Shown here: positions 24,801 through 39,937 of the stretch, in pieces | How positions within the stretch are numbered: the stretch's first letter is position 1 | Layout of the letters: the number at the start of each line of letters is the position of its first letter | NCBI GenBank assembly: GCA_013365325.1 | Contig: JABVXV010000052.1 | Location: 62,001-126,000 of the forward strand | Reading direction: 5' to 3' | DNA: 64,000 nt | DNA from: Dipetalonema caudispina | Taxonomy: Eukaryota; Nematoda; Chromadorea; Rhabditida; Onchocercidae | Program-made: the position numbers and the translations under genes | Notes under the pieces: generated by a model | Databases searched by the model: none | Seen by the model: the letters and a program-made list of their open reading frames with translations, nothing else | Told to the model about the DNA's origin: nothing

Positions 24801-27800
24801 CCGGACTATCCAAATTAGATATAACCAAGTTTATCTCTGGATGAATTGTTGATAACCGGAATCAAAAGAAGTTTCATGTAAAGCCATGTCTTGCTGGAGT
24901 TATACAAGTGCAAGGCGCATTGTACAAAATGATTATACGGTTTTGATAATTCAAATTCAATTCAGGATTGCTGATTGTGAATCTTTTTGACTTGGAAGAA
25001 TAATTTTTTTGTTCAATTAATAAATTATATTTTGTCCTGCAGTTTTTTCTTTATTTAATTTGTCGGAAATAACTTTGAGTAGCAGAAATTCATGCCACTT
25101 TAGCCAGACTGTTTAGCTATTTTTTCGTTCAAAATTTCGATCAAATTGAAAAATACATAAAGTTTGTATTGATCTTAACTGTAATGTGAATTGCTGTAAA
25201 TTATGTTTACAATCAAATTGAGTTTGCTTTTTTGCAACAACAAAAAATTATGTGTTGACAGGTCTCGGTATTACGACATGGTCGAAGTATGCCGTGCGAG
25301 GTACTCGAACAGGGTAATTCAGGTGTCTATCGAATAAGTTTCACTCCCGATGGTGCTGGGCAATACAAAATTCATGTCCTCTTCAACAATATGGAAGTTA
25401 AAGGTAAATTTTACTCTTACTTGTCCATATTATTGTTTCTTCGTACATATTTGCATTTTCAGCAGTTTTTGCTTTTTCATTTCAGAATTTGTATGTCAGA
25501 CATCCATCACTGTCTGTTGCAAATATTTGACATATTCAGATGCCTAAATCTTAATTAGTAGTAGAATTTTACGATTTTCCAAATATTTGACAACTTTATA
25601 TCCTTTCTGCCAGTGTGTTACTTGAAACATTTACCCCATTCTAACAAATAAAGCAGGCTTTACCTTACTATACCTAAAATGACAACGTAATTACAGGTTC
25701 TCCATTTATTTTGGATATAGCAGATGCAAGTTCGGTATCTGTTTATGGTGAAAATTTACGAATGGCTTCAGTTGATCGACTTAATACCTTCTTTATTCAT
25801 GCAATTGGTGCTGAATGTAAGGATATCACCGTTACTATTACTGGTATGTTTCTTATACATCTCTCTCTCTTTTAAATTGCAAAGTTATTCTTTCCAAATA
25901 ATTTTTGACGTATGTATTTTGTTACTTTATTGATTATGTCCTTTCCCGAGATATTCCGATTGCGTATAAACAATATTGTTCATTTGATGACTCTTTCGTT
26001 AAAGATTTCTTAACATGGAATGAATGTTATTTGCTTGCTTACAAGAGTCTATTTTACTTAGAAAATAGTATTTCCTAAATTTCTTTTGTGAAAAAAAAAT
26101 TAATTTGCATATCACATACTTCTGTCTGAGTTCCTAGCAAGTTAGTATTTTATCATTCTTTCTTATCATGTAGGCCATAATTATCTAGGCTTTAAATTTC
26201 TTTCTTGGAGCCTGCAGCTTTTGCTTATTTGTTAAGATATTTTACACGTACATGAAGTCTCCCGCGTATAAACTAAGTCAAAACAGATCAAATTTTGGCT
26301 TAATCATGTTTCTTTTTTGGAAATTTGTGTTGAATAATCGGTCATTAATCTTTATTAAGTGTTGTTTCCGGAATGTCGTAGGTACTCTTTGAGTGATCCT
26401 TTATTTTTATTTGTCAAAAGTGATTAATTTAGTTGAAACAGTTTGTTGGAATTGTTTCAAATTTTATGTAAAACTATTATTCTTGTGCTCCAGAGATATT
26501 CAAGTTATCTTACTTTTATTTTTTGGCACTGCCGAAAGATAGAAATCATGGAATCCGATAAATTATAAGGTAAATAATATCTGGAGCATATGAATCCTTG
26601 CATGAGATATTTTCATTAATGTCAAGAAATTCTTCGACACTGTAAAGATGTATCGTAATAATTTATTCCATATTTTTAATCCCTTGGAAACAAATATCTC
26701 TGAACTTTTGAAATCACAAATTGAATTTACAATTTTTAAAGAATATTTTGGTGTTAGATCAAACTATGATAGTTGAATAGAAATGGCATCTTGCATACTC
26801 AGTACTGATCTATATTTATGCAGATTTTAAATTCTCTACTAATTCTACAAATAAAAGAGTTTTTAACTTGACAGATCGTCTTCATAGATGATTCATCCAT
26901 TTCTTTGTCGATTGCGACTTCTATTATAAATGATTTGGAATGAGATTAAGATGAAAAGAAGAAAAACAGAAAAGGAAATAAAAATTTATTTTTATCAATT
27001 AACTTCTTATTCTTCAGCGCCTTCTGGAAAATCTAAACGAGCGCGAGTTTATCAAACTGATGGCGTAACTTACAAAGTGGAATGGAAACCTGTTGAAGCT
27101 GGTATGAATTAACATTTTGCCTACTGCTTATAAAGATTAAATATTTTCTGTTTACAATATATGATTTTTTTTTCAGAAGAAATTGATCATATCGATTACC
27201 ATTTTATAAAAATATTTGAAGCGCTATCTTAGAAGACAATGTTTTTCTACCTATTTAGAGTAATGGTGAAACACAATATTTTCTTGAATAAGTGGTAAAG
27301 TGTTTATTTTTTTCAAGCGAAGTAAACAAACAAACAAATCAAAATATTACAGGTGAGCATTCCATCGATGTACGACTTTTCAATCAGAGTGTATATGAAA
27401 GCCCATTTATATGTAATGTTGGTGATCCGGATTTGGTAACCGTTCGGAATATGCCAGAATTTATCAATGCTGATGAACTTTTCAGAGATTATACTTTTGA
27501 AAGTATGCTTATTTATAATAAATTCAAGCTAAAATAGCTCTTATCTATGCTTACTTCGCTTTGAAATTATTTTCGAGATGAACAATATGTTCTCACATCT
27601 TTGTTTTCTCCTTTTTTTTTCCTTTCTTTCCTAATTTTCCAATTGACTGTTTGCTTGATTAAGAATATTCAAAATGAAAGTCAAAGTTTTGCTGATAAAA
27701 CGATTTCCCGATTCTCTGATATCAGAAACAATATAATTGGTGAAATCTTGGCTATTGAAGAAATAAGAGATAGGTGTATTTTACAACAATTTACGAGGAT

Positions 27801-29252
27801 TAGAATCCTTACTGTTTTTGCATGCAACTGTACTTTAATTTCATTTTTAAATTTATTACAAATGTTAGCATCTAACCTACCATTCTTTCCCTCATATATA
27901 TGTTAATTGAGCAGTTGTTCTTTTCAAACTTTGTTTTTTCTCCTGTTGAAATAATACCTTTAAATTATGAGACTAATTAATGTTTTCGTTAAGTTTTTAA
28001 TTTTTACGTGGAAGAAAAGTTTATAGATTTAGGACGTTTGGAAGGAATAATAGAGGATGTGGATGTGTACTGAAAGTGTTGAAATTTCTTTTCCTCTCCA
28101 AATAGATGAATTTAGAGATTTCAGGTTTTATCATTAGCTTATTATTTGTTTTCTTATCGATATTTTCATTCGCTTAAGTCTGATTTGATTAAAATTTATG
28201 CAAAATAATGGAGAAGTCAGAACAGTGCTATATCTTAGAGAACTTAATTTGACACTTCTTAATTTAACTTGAATTTCTACTCTTGATAATTCAGTTTACT
28301 ATCACAATATAATTTGTAAATAATATACTGTAATATATTATTGCCTTCTACTGTTTCGCGCTGTTCATAAAAGAAGGCATGGGAAGATGTGATCAAATTG
28401 ATCTTTTCCCCTGGAGCAAATTGATTGACTTGTATAATTTTTTAGTTGATTTTAGATGAATGAATTTATGAAGTTTGCATAACTAATTAACGACTTATAT
28501 TCAAGTTTTAAATTCTTAATATCTTAATGTTTGAGAAATATTTAATGATATATTGGACTATTAGCTGAAAATATTTTATGGAAATTAGAATTTACTATCT
28601 AATGTTTCACATCGTTAGAATAACAGACAATCTTTTTTTTTGCAGTTAATGCGAGCGCGGCAGGATCAGGTAATCTGGAAATTATGATAAATGGTGGTCG
28701 TGTTGCATGTCGTGTACGTGAACTGGGAGGACGACATTACTTGGCTTCATTTACTCCCACTCAGGTTATCTTCGAATGATGTAACTCACTGGTAGTTATC
28801 GTATCATTTAATAGTTATCCGAGATAATAAAAAATGAATATGAATATTAATTAGTAAGTTCGGAGCAAATAACTTATATTACTATCAACTAAATCTGTCT
28901 AATTAGTAATTGTTCTATGCATATCTGTTTCATTTCATAAATCAGTAATTTATTGAAATGAGATTTACCGCAAATTTTAAATATTCATATAAAATAACAA
29001 ATGAAGAACCCTCAATCAATTTCTCTTCTTGTGTAAATTAACAGAATCGCGAGGTTAATTCTGGCAGCAGTACACATCACATTCACAATTAAACATTTTT
29101 TTGCAGGCAATAACACACATTGTTGAAATGCGATTTAATGGTGAAAATGTTAGGATGTCACCGTGGAAAATTCAGGTCAGAAGTTCTCAGCATCAAACAA
29201 ATTCAGAATATGAGGTAGAAGAACGAATGATACGAAGCATCGAAAGTAGACG
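21892..29252 (+). CDS. fln-2: Filamin exons 1-10: N terminus and repeats 1-4
   Basis: Exons: 21892-21981, 22366-22498, 23732-23820, 23975-24058, 25262-25403, 25697-25843, 27018-27101, 27353-27502, 28646-28764, 29107-29252. Repeat 1 (aa 9-104) ends RGSPFSCKVYDANLVQ. Repeat 2 (105-192) carries ASQAGDGFLKVSV and GSPFILDIAD. Repeat 3 (193-287) ends ESPFICNVGDPDL. Repeat 4 (288-372) has NASAAGSGNLEI and closes MSPWKIQV, so its GSPF signature is degenerate. Exon 4 ends at AAA|GTATTT; reading on would hit a stop within four codons, and exon 5 resumes VSVLRHGRS in frame. Introns run from about 150 nt to 1.2 kb. Exon 10 continues into a charged linker whose last residues depend on the junction to exon 11 (see findings). 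Confidence 0.9.
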
Positions 29253-32200
29253 GTATGATACCTATTTTTATTTCGATTGGTTAGCATAAATAATTTGTTT
29301 CTATATGGGATAAGTATGAACTTCAATATTTCTATAAATCGATGCAGTAGACTCAAAGTGCTCATTTAACGATACAAGCTGAGTTAGCATCATCCATTTA
29401 CCTTTCAGAATCTTTACTATTTATCGATAATGAATTTTGCAAAGTGATATCCTTAAGAAAATTATTAAGTACTCTTAGCGTTTGAATAAGAAACTAGCTT
29501 GTATTACACTATGCCTTCTTCTTATAGAAGATAAATCCATGCTGTAATTTAAGAGTTGAACGGACCGAATCCTGGTATACCGAATTAACCGGAATAGGAT
29601 TACAACGTGCTTCTGTTGGTAAACCTACCACATTCGAAATAACTGGTGATGGCATTGCAGAAAGTGATGTACAAGCACGAATATATGGCAAGCTTTCTGC
29701 ATTTTCTGATATTTCCTGACAGGATCCAATGCGTTTCTTTATTCCAGTATTCCTCTTTTTGATGATCTATTCTGATCCTTCTTTTTTTTCACTACAAAAA
29801 TAAAATCTTTTTAATTAGAATTCATAAATTTTTAGAAAAATGCTGATAGTTCGTTTTTAGGTCCTGATGGTATCGATTTGCCTATAAGTGTTTATCGGCG
29901 TGCTGATAACAAGCTGATCTGTGAATATGTTATTAATAAGGTTAGTGATAAGATTAGTGATATACAACGTTATACTAGTTGATATCTCACTCTCTACGAA
30001 ATTAAATGTAATTACGTTGTTGTTTATCCATATCATCTATATGGAAAGACTTAAAAAAAAGTGTTCCTGTATCAAAACAGATTCTGACTAATCAAAAGCT
30101 TGGTGAATTTTATTCGGATTTCCTTTCAAATTTCCGACTTTTCTATTATATTCTAGCCTTTCATTTTAGAGTTTTTACTCTTTTTGCAGGTTGGTGATCA
30201 TCACTTGGAAATGACAATTTGTGGCAAAAAAATCGATCCATACCCACTGACTGTTTCCGGTTATTCTGCTGAAAGTGTTAAAATCGAACCTCTTGGTGGT
30301 GGTACACCTGGACAACCTGTGCAGTTTATTGGTGAGCATTAGTTTTATATTCATTTTAATTTAAATTCATAACCGTCATCAAATTATTAATTTTAAAATG
30401 CCTTTAAATTTTCCAAAAATACGTGATAGGGAAGATAAAATAATAAAATATTGTACAAGTTAAGGCGTTTTTATTGAAGGCGCATTCAGGTAAATGCTAA
30501 CTTTTTTTTCGTTTCCACTTATCTTCCAGCACAAATTTTTCTAATTCGGAGAAATCCTTCAGACATAACTTTCATTAAAGTGCAGAAAAAAGTGAGAATC
30601 CTTTTGCAACGACTAATTCTATAGTTACACTCTCTCTCGTTTTATCTAACTTCATCCTGCTTCAATATGAACTTTGGGTTAAATTACTCACTGTTAAAGG
30701 TAATTTTCAAACTAAAAATCTGGAAGTGTTAATTCATAAACTTCTTTATTATCTTGGATTGATAATGAAAATGAATTTAGTTTTTTATCAAATTTATGGG
30801 AGGATAGAGAAGGGAGAAACAGTAGTAGCATTCATTGATTGTAACATCCATCGAAACTTCTGACTTTAATTGTTTTCTACTATCAACACTGATACTTTAC
30901 ATTTTTCATATAATTAAAGACTTTTTGATTGATTCAGCAAGTTATAATTACTTCAGTTTCGGTAATGAAATGAATCTCATTGATGGAATAAATGATGGAC
31001 TAAAACTAAGATTTTGATTGTAAAGTTAAATTTTATTGTTATAAAATTTGACTGTCAGAAATTATAGAACTATCTTCAGACTATGATGTGTCTGAGTAAA
31101 GAGGTTGGCCAAATGCTGTTGTAAATATAAAGAAATAAATAAGTCCATCAATAATTTACTAGCGAAAAAATCAAAAAAAAGAATCCGATCGGTTCCGAGT
31201 ATTAGAAGCGGTTTTTTCGCCAGATGATGTTGGTAAAAATTGTTTATTTTTCTTATATTTAAGATTGCATAGGCTAATCTTCTTACCTAGGCTCATCACA
31301 CGCCGGAGGTAGCTCCATAGGTTTTGTTAACATCAAACATGATAATCATAAAGGTTTATAAAACTGTACCAGCTAATTTTAGATTTCATTTTGGAATCGA
31401 AATCTTAGTTTTAATCAAGTCACTTAATCCATCAAATCTATTAAAGAATCTCATTCTAATCATAAAACCCGAATTAAATCAATTTGGGTTCAGCCTTAAG
31501 AGATTTCACGTTAGAAAAAAAGGAAGTAAAGGAAAAAATGCTGAAATTTATTTCGATACGAAAATCATCCAACACATGAAATTTTAAAATTTTACGCTAT
31601 TATACTTATAAGATAAATGTTAAAGATTTCGCACTTTTTTATCATTTTTAAATAAACGAATATTTGTTCATGATATTTCTTCGCTGTGGAACAAAAAATA
31701 ACAGCGATCTTTTTAATCATTGTATTCGATTTATTGATAATTTGTTGGTAATTATGTAGCAGAAATTTCAGCAAAATCCTTGTTTACTTTATGAAGAACG
31801 AATTAGGATAGGTAACTTCCCTCAAATACATTTGTATTTTTTGTCGATTCTCAATGCATCACCACTTTGCTGAAATTCGACTCATCGATATGAAATCTTC
31901 CGGTTCGCCTTTGTAGTGATTGACCTCGATGTTCGTTGCAAAAAAAAATGCTGCGCAATATCTTTGATGATATTGTAGAATATAAAAGTCGCTGGACATT
32001 CCAAAATTGTCTAGCGATTCTTAAATTTTGTATAATATCAATTTAATTACTGTCATATTCATATGCGACATTTCTATGACAGAATTAAAATGGATCATGT
32101 CACTTCATAATTTTTTCTGGTTTAAGGTTACGAAAATTTCTGTAAATCTTTTAACATTTCATCACAGTTTGTTTGTCACTTGTCATTTCATACGTCTTTT

Positions 32201-35200
32201 CTGGTTTAAGATTACGACAATTTCTGTTGAAATTTTATAACGTAATAGTTTGTTTATGCCAATCACATCACTCTCCTGTTTCTTTTATCTTATCACTTCA
32301 ACTAACATTGACTGATTCTTATGTCATGTTAACGGTACAAATACTTTGTTTTGCAAAAAGCATTTCTCACTGAGTAATATTGATTTCCTGCTGAATATTT
32401 AGTTCCTGAACACAAACCGACTGATATGATTTCCTGAACTGACATTTTTCATTAAATAAATGAGTAAAATGAGGTAACTTTAGGTTTATATGATGTGAAT
32501 TTTTAAGAATAGGGAAGTATTTTAATGTTAATAATGAATCTTGAATAGAATCGAAATCTTTGAAACAAATGAAAAGCCGTTCCTAAAAGCATTCCATCGT
32601 TTCTTTGAAGTGATCCGTTACGAAATGTTAGAGATGATTTGATTGGCGCATACAGTAAATGAAGTGTTATTCATCACTAATTGCGCCACTTTGCAAAATG
32701 ACAAATAAACACTTTTACTTTTGGCTGTTAAAAAAAATGAAAAATAAAAAAAAAAGAAGGAAAGTAGACAATGCGAAAAGGAATAACATAACTTTTTGAT
32801 TGAAAGCATTTTTTATCTCAATTAAGAATCCATCCAATCTTTAGCTGATCGCCATATTTTTTCATGGCCAATTAGATAGATAGTTCGTTACTGATGGCGA
32901 AATAATTCTTTAGGATTGGGAAATGTTCTGCAAATGCCATTTATCCCCATGACACATTTTCTGCAAACTTTTCAATACCGTTTCATCCAAATTTTCAAAA
33001 CTACTTCTGTCTATTTGCTTACATTTATTTATTCGGTTAATTGCCGACGCTTAATTATCCTTTCCAAATTGTAATATCTGTTACTCAAAGAATTCTGCTT
33101 GTAGATATCGGTAACTTATCACCTCTTGATGATCCATGTTTCCTCAACTCCTGCAGTAGTTGGTTAGTGTCGGAGGCGGAGCGGCTCACTTTGTTCTTTA
33201 TGCTGTCATTCTCCCTCCTTCCAACCATCACATTTTGTGTCGTCCTCAGTCAGTGGGTGACAGGCAAGCAATAGTCAATCACTGCGGTATTGTGCCAGTA
33301 AAGTGGAGAAATACTTTCTGGGCACTGGTGGTTGATTCACAGATAGTGGCCTATTGCCTTTGCATAAACAGAAGTCGTTATTGTCTATTCTTATCATTGC
33401 TATCTATCATCGATGTTGCTGTCAACATTGAACATTGTTGATTAACTGATATCATCATTTGTTGCCACTATCATTATCACTAATACTACCTAAGCCAACA
33501 TTATCTTCTCAGTTGTCAATTTGCACTCATAAAAACGGCAGTGATGACAAAAGTAATGTTGTCAATGCCTTCATTTTGAGCAAGAAATTTCATGCTAAAT
33601 TTATTTACCGATCGTTAAACTCTCCTTCTTATCATTCCTGATATTATTCATATTCTCATTGATATATCTTTCTTTTTTGATCGTTAATAAAACGAACGCT
33701 TATTCAGCTGAATTAATTGCTTATCGGGATCCATTTCAATCTCAGACATGCAAAGACGATATCGATACGGCCTATCTTCACTCTTGAATTTTGTGACATT
33801 CTGAATTATTTAACTAATTTTCAATATATCTGCATTTTTTAACTCTCCAGCTACGGCAACTGGAAGTAAATTTTGAAATTTATTTTGAAAAAATGAGTGA
33901 AGAACGACGTTACCTATCACAGTTATATGTTGTACCTGCAGTTGATGCTGTTGATGCGGGAAAAGGACAACTGGAAATTAGTATTAATCAAGGAAAGGTA
34001 CCAAATAATGTACAAATGCAAGGTGCGGGACGTTGTTTGGTTACCTTTATTCCGCAATATCCGGGCAAATATGTTATTGATGTGACATTCAATGGCGAAC
34101 AAGTACAAGGTATGTTTTCTATTTTCAATTAATCTTCATCTTTTTATATAAGGCTGACATTTTCTGAAAAATATCTAATTTATTTATTTATTTTCATTCA
34201 AATACAATATTCATGGTAGCAGTAAAGGAAAGTGATAGAAATTTGATGAATTCGGAGCGGTAATACTTTTTCATGTGGTAATGTTACAAATAAAATTATC
34301 AATGAAAGGATTAAAAGTTCACTGTGAAATTACTATAAAGAATAGAGCAAAATATTCAGATTTAAATGAGATAATAATTAGTCGAATAAGCAAATAAACA
34401 ATATGCTAATAAATAAGCAACAGAGCGGCCAAATAAATGAAATGATTGAAAGATGAATTATTGAGTGAAAAAATAAAATTGAAAAGAAGGGACAATGGAA
34501 GTATTGTTAGTTAAATTTTTGCGAGCACAATATTCCCTGTTGTAATTGCTACATTCGTTCGGCTGTATCGTAAAGAGAGATGTAATATTACTTTTTTAAA
34601 GGCCTGTGAATATTTCTATATTGTCATCAATTTTTGTTGTTTCATTTGAAAATTAAAAACCTTTCAATATTTTATTTACCCATTCATTTTTTGCTACATC
34701 TAATAAGTTTCTCTTAGTTTCTGTTAAAATTAAGCGAAATTTTTGATCGGAATAGGCTATATATTTTGACAAAATTGGACGAAATTGCATGATTCATTGA
34801 AATGTCTCTAAGTTTGCTGATTAAACTTGAAAACATTGCTTATTGATGAAGTTTATGTTTAAGTTTCGTTATAAAGATGACCGTTTGGATGACAGCGTTT
34901 TTAGTTATTGTCAGAATTTTAATAAATTCAATTTACACTTATGCCGTGGGAATCAGTGCGATAAATACGATGGACTATTCTTGCTTTGCGATAGTAATGA
35001 TTTTTTATGATCCTCCGAAGAAGAAATAGTAGACAGTGAGCTTACACTTTACCCCAGGCTTTTTTTCTCTTAAAGCTAGCCTCATTATATGCCTTATCGT
35101 AAAAGTTGATCTCGTTGTAATTTCAATATTCGGATAACATTTTACTTTTTCCATTAAATTTTTAAAAATAAGTTTTGCTGAGTTGTATTCTTTTTATATT

Positions 35201-38200
35201 TTTACCAGAGAAGCAAATATTCATATGTATCAATGATGCTTTGTTCCGGTAACGACTCCAACAACTATATTGAGTTATTTTGCAGGATGTCCAATTCGTG
35301 TTGATATTTTACCGAAACAAGTTGGCCAAAGTGTTTCAACATCCATAATTTCACAACAGACAGCAACAATCACATCTTCAGGTAACCGAACTCTCTTCTA
35401 GCATTTCAGAGAAGTGAAAAATCTTAACATCAACTTCTTAACTTAATAAAATATCATTATGGTTCAAGTATAATAATGACGATCTGTGATAGAAGTGAAA
35501 TTCTTAACCCTTAATAAATGCTGAAAGGTGATTGAAAACTGACTATAACATATCGGGAAGTGATTTAATTGGCAAATATATTCCTTATGCAATAGCCTAT
35601 GAGAAGTCCCGTGAAAGTTTTTCTTAAAAGATCTCTCTGTTCAAAAAAATTGAAATGCTTGAAATGATGCATTCATTTTTAATAATAATTGTAATTTTTG
35701 ATTTGAAATAGGTCATTTCCTGACAGATAATAGTTTCTTTCCTTGATATATTTGATTTATTCATCTAAAAGTAAACATATATTGTCAATAAAGAGATAAT
35801 ATGCAAAAAATTGATAAAACATTAACATAAATCTATGGTTAGCTTTTTCTCTTAGCATTTTGCTATGTTTTAGTATCATGTTTTGATGTATATCAGGTGT
35901 TGTTGTTGTTGTTGATTTATCTCAGTAATAACACGAAGTACGCATTAGTTACTTACAAACCGGTCGTTCTTGTCAGGTTTTCGTGAAATATTCGTAATTG
36001 CTGTATTGATGATACAGTGAGGGAAAAGTATATCATTTAATAGCATCTCCACCCAAATTTCCTCCGGAACGATTGATATATTGTGGTGTTGCTGTCTGTA
36101 ATAATACAAGTACAAACAATCTTCTCTCATTTAATGAATCATAATGGAGCGGTTTACTCATCTTAATTTCCTATTTTAAATAACGCAATAAATTATAAGA
36201 ATTGAAAATCTGAAAAAAAAAAAACTTTTCTTGGGAAGAGAAAAATATTTCAAATTTTGGAAATTTCGTATAGCAAAAAATCTTTCATTTGTAAAAACGA
36301 AAACAAATTTTCTGGAAGTCCTACAGTTAGACTAAAAATTAATGGTAGCTTCTCACAGTTTCTAATTTATCTAATTTGGAATCTTCAAGTATTATCTTTT
36401 TTGACCTTTAATTGTTAGCTCCTTCTCTTTCTGTTGATAGCTCTTTGATAGTTGAATTTTTCCCTGTTGAATCAAAGTAAAAAAAAAAAAGAAATTTTAA
36501 CGCTTAATTTCTCAACTGAATTTAATTTTTAATAGTCAAGAAAAAAAAAAAAAAAAAAAAAATACTGCTCGATTGGTTGTTGAAGATCTATAAGAGACCG
36601 GATATTACTGCTGTAATCAATTTCATCTTTTGTTCGAAATAGGTGGAAAGCATAAGAATGTTGGGAAGAATTCCTACTGCAGAAAATATTTCTTATAAGA
36701 CTTCAACTAACGATTGCATTTCCTACTTATCCTTGGGTAAAGTTTTTTATCGAAAATAAGATAAATATACTTCTCATAAACATTCAAAAATTTCCAGCAT
36801 ATCAAAATTTTTAACACGAAACTGTCATATTCTAAAACATCGTAATGTATGACTGTGTTATATGATGTATTAGTTATACAGATCAAATCGATTGTGTACT
36901 GTGTGTCATAATGATCGGTAAGGGAAATGTGAAATGTAGGAAAAAATAGTTGTGTCGAAGTAATAGTTCCCAATAACTTTGTTCATGCACTTCCTATCAA
37001 ACAATTATAGAGTCAGAAATACATAAATTTACATTGTAAATGATAAACTCATTTCTTGCTTCTTTAATGAATTACTTATATGTTCTCTTCTCTTAATGAA
37101 TTCTCTTAAAGAGAGATAAAATTCAAATCTCTCCAATAAATTCAAATTAATAGAACATTTTTCAAGATATCGCAGCAAAATATTGATTTCTATATTACTA
37201 TTATCTCTATTTGTTTATTATTTCATTATATATTTGGAGTTATTTTATGAAATTCCTCTCATATTTATTCCAAAAAATTACATAGTAAAGAGGACACGAT
37301 TTTTATGTTTTTTCAAAGTGATACACAAAAAAAAAAAAAAAAAAAAAAAAAATATGGTAAAGAAGATTATCCATTTTAATGTTCCCATCAGTCCATTCGT
37401 GCTAGAAATATCTACTTGAAAATTTTGCACCACTTTTGATGAGATTCTCATTTATTCTGCAATGAAATATGACGAAAATGTACATTAATTTGTCGATGTG
37501 TTAGCCGATTTAAGAGATTTCTGATCAAATTCCTGGATCAAGAGTATTCTAATCATCAAATTTATGATTAGGATAGTTGTAAATATGATCCCTATTGGAA
37601 ACTTTTCTTCTTGCTTCCAGCTAGTAGTTTAAATTGATTGTTTTACAAATCTGCTTAGAGTCTTCATACTTTAAGGCCAAACTAGAATTTAAAATTGAGC
37701 AATAATTAATTCGGAAAAAAGTTAACAACGTCATCAGGTCAAGAATGTTTTGACAAATACGGAAGATTCAAATATAATGTTTTGCAGTGCCAAAGTCAAC
37801 ATCTTATGGGTTAGCCGTGGAGGACGGTGTCGAATCATCTGGTTCTTCGACCTTCCTGAAACACACACGTGAAAAGTCACTTGATCGATCATCTGTTCCA
37901 GAACATTCTAAATCACCGGCTTTATTACGAAAAGCTGAACCTAAAACTGCTACTTTTACCGCTGAAAGTCATCATAGGTTTGCTATTTAATTAATGACAC
38001 TATTATCAGGCTTTTAAAAAATGATTGTAAAGCTAAAAGCTTAAAATTAGTTAAGATCGATTTAACAATAATCTGCGTAAACTGAGAGTTGGTTGTCCTA
38101 AATTTATGACTTTAACTTTGGTTTTGTTAGTCTGCTGAATATGGCGAGTAACTTTTGACCTAATCTGGAGTAGTACGGCAAGATACGATGATCACTAAGG

Positions 38201-39906
38201 ACCTAGTTAACTGTTAAACTTTACATATGCTTCTAAAATTATTGTCCCATTATTTCGATTTAAATTTCATAAAGTTGAAAAGAGATTTTATCTTTCTTTC
38301 ATAGTTCTCGCTGTGAATTAAGCAATTAAAAGTTAACCAACTTTTTCATCACTCTCTCAAATTACCTTACATTTACCATCAGTTGACAGTGAAATATTTT
38401 CCATGCCGATTCCATCTGACTCTTGAAAACCTTACTAGAAGGGTAGGAAGATTGATTATTTAAAAATTGAAACATACAATTTGAAATTCAACTTTAAGAA
38501 AAAATATTAATAGATTTACAAGAGGATAAATGTACCAAAAGGAATAAAATTGTCAGTCTAAAATGACAAGTTTCTATTCATTTTCATTTCCCATTCTTAG
38601 CTTTCCCTTGCTTTTTATTCTATGCTATAAAGTTTATATACTTTAGATCACGAAAAATTGATGATTATGATCCAATAGCGCGAGAAAAAGAACGAGAAAC
38701 TGATCAAACATCTTCAAGTTTGATTGAGAAAAAAGATGATCGATTGGGTTATATGGTAGCTCAATATGGTAATGGTACGGTTGCTAGCGCTAGTGTCGCA
38801 CCTGGACAAACAGTCAGTAGTCGAACTTTTGCAGGTCAGTACTTTTAATTGCATCAATTTAAATGAAACTTGCTTGTTGAAATCAAACGGATATGCAGTG
38901 AAGTAGATAGAGATCGTGTATCGCATTTGCAGATGATGGGCGAGGTATCGTGACGTCCACTTATACTGCTGAAACACGTTATAGCAGTGTATCACCGACT
39001 AGGACGTATGAGTATGCAAAAGGGACAATGACGAATTTACGTCATGATGAACGGATTGCTACGCCAACAACGTATACAGAAGTCAGGGCTTTTGAAATTC
39101 CGAAATCCAAAGAACTGGCTGCATCGGTGCCATCTGACCCCAGTGATTTTCATACTGGTTCATACAGTCATCCATCGTTTCTGGAAGCTTCTCGATCACT
39201 ACCATCAGGAATTATAAAATACGATACTAAAGATAGAACCAAATCATTTGATCAGTTGGAAAGTAGCAGTAGTTTTATAACAGATAGTCGACGCTATGAT
39301 ACTAAATCTTCAAGTGAATATCATGATTTGGATTCAAGCAGCTATAGTGTTCGACAATACGGTACAGGAAATATTGGAGCAACAGATCAAAAACAAGCGC
39401 AACTAAAATATTTTGGTGAAGAATCGATGAAATCAGATGGAATTAGAACATCGAGAAATGATATTGATATGGTAAAAACAACTTACGAGCCTTATCGTTC
39501 TTCGATGCATGACCTATCACCATCTGGTAGATACCTTAGAAATAAGGTTGGTTCGGATAAACTTTGTTCCAATGGATATTTGAAACACGAGGATGAATCA
39601 TCAGAAGCTACTAAAGGGCCAATTTTTGAAGCGCCAATAATAGCGTCTTATGGGCGAGCCAGATCAGATATTACCTCTGAGAGACAACAAAAAGTTTCAT
39701 CAAAAATTGCCGTTCCACCGACAACAGTTTTGGAACGATCCGAGGAAATGGAACGATTGCCGAAAAGTTGGGAATCAGTTGAACAGATGGATGCGGATAC
39801 TGCATGCTACCGGAAAAAGTTATCAACCAAGGGTGGGAAAGTAGAAGTGGGAGAGAGCCATCAGTATTCAGGTGATATCCGGAAGAGCATCATTTACTGT
39901 TTTTTT

Positions 39907-39937
<31 letters not shown>

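Noticed and set aside
37183..37419. Open frame with a run of lysines
   Set aside because: It is the translation of a poly(A) run in filamin intron 15.
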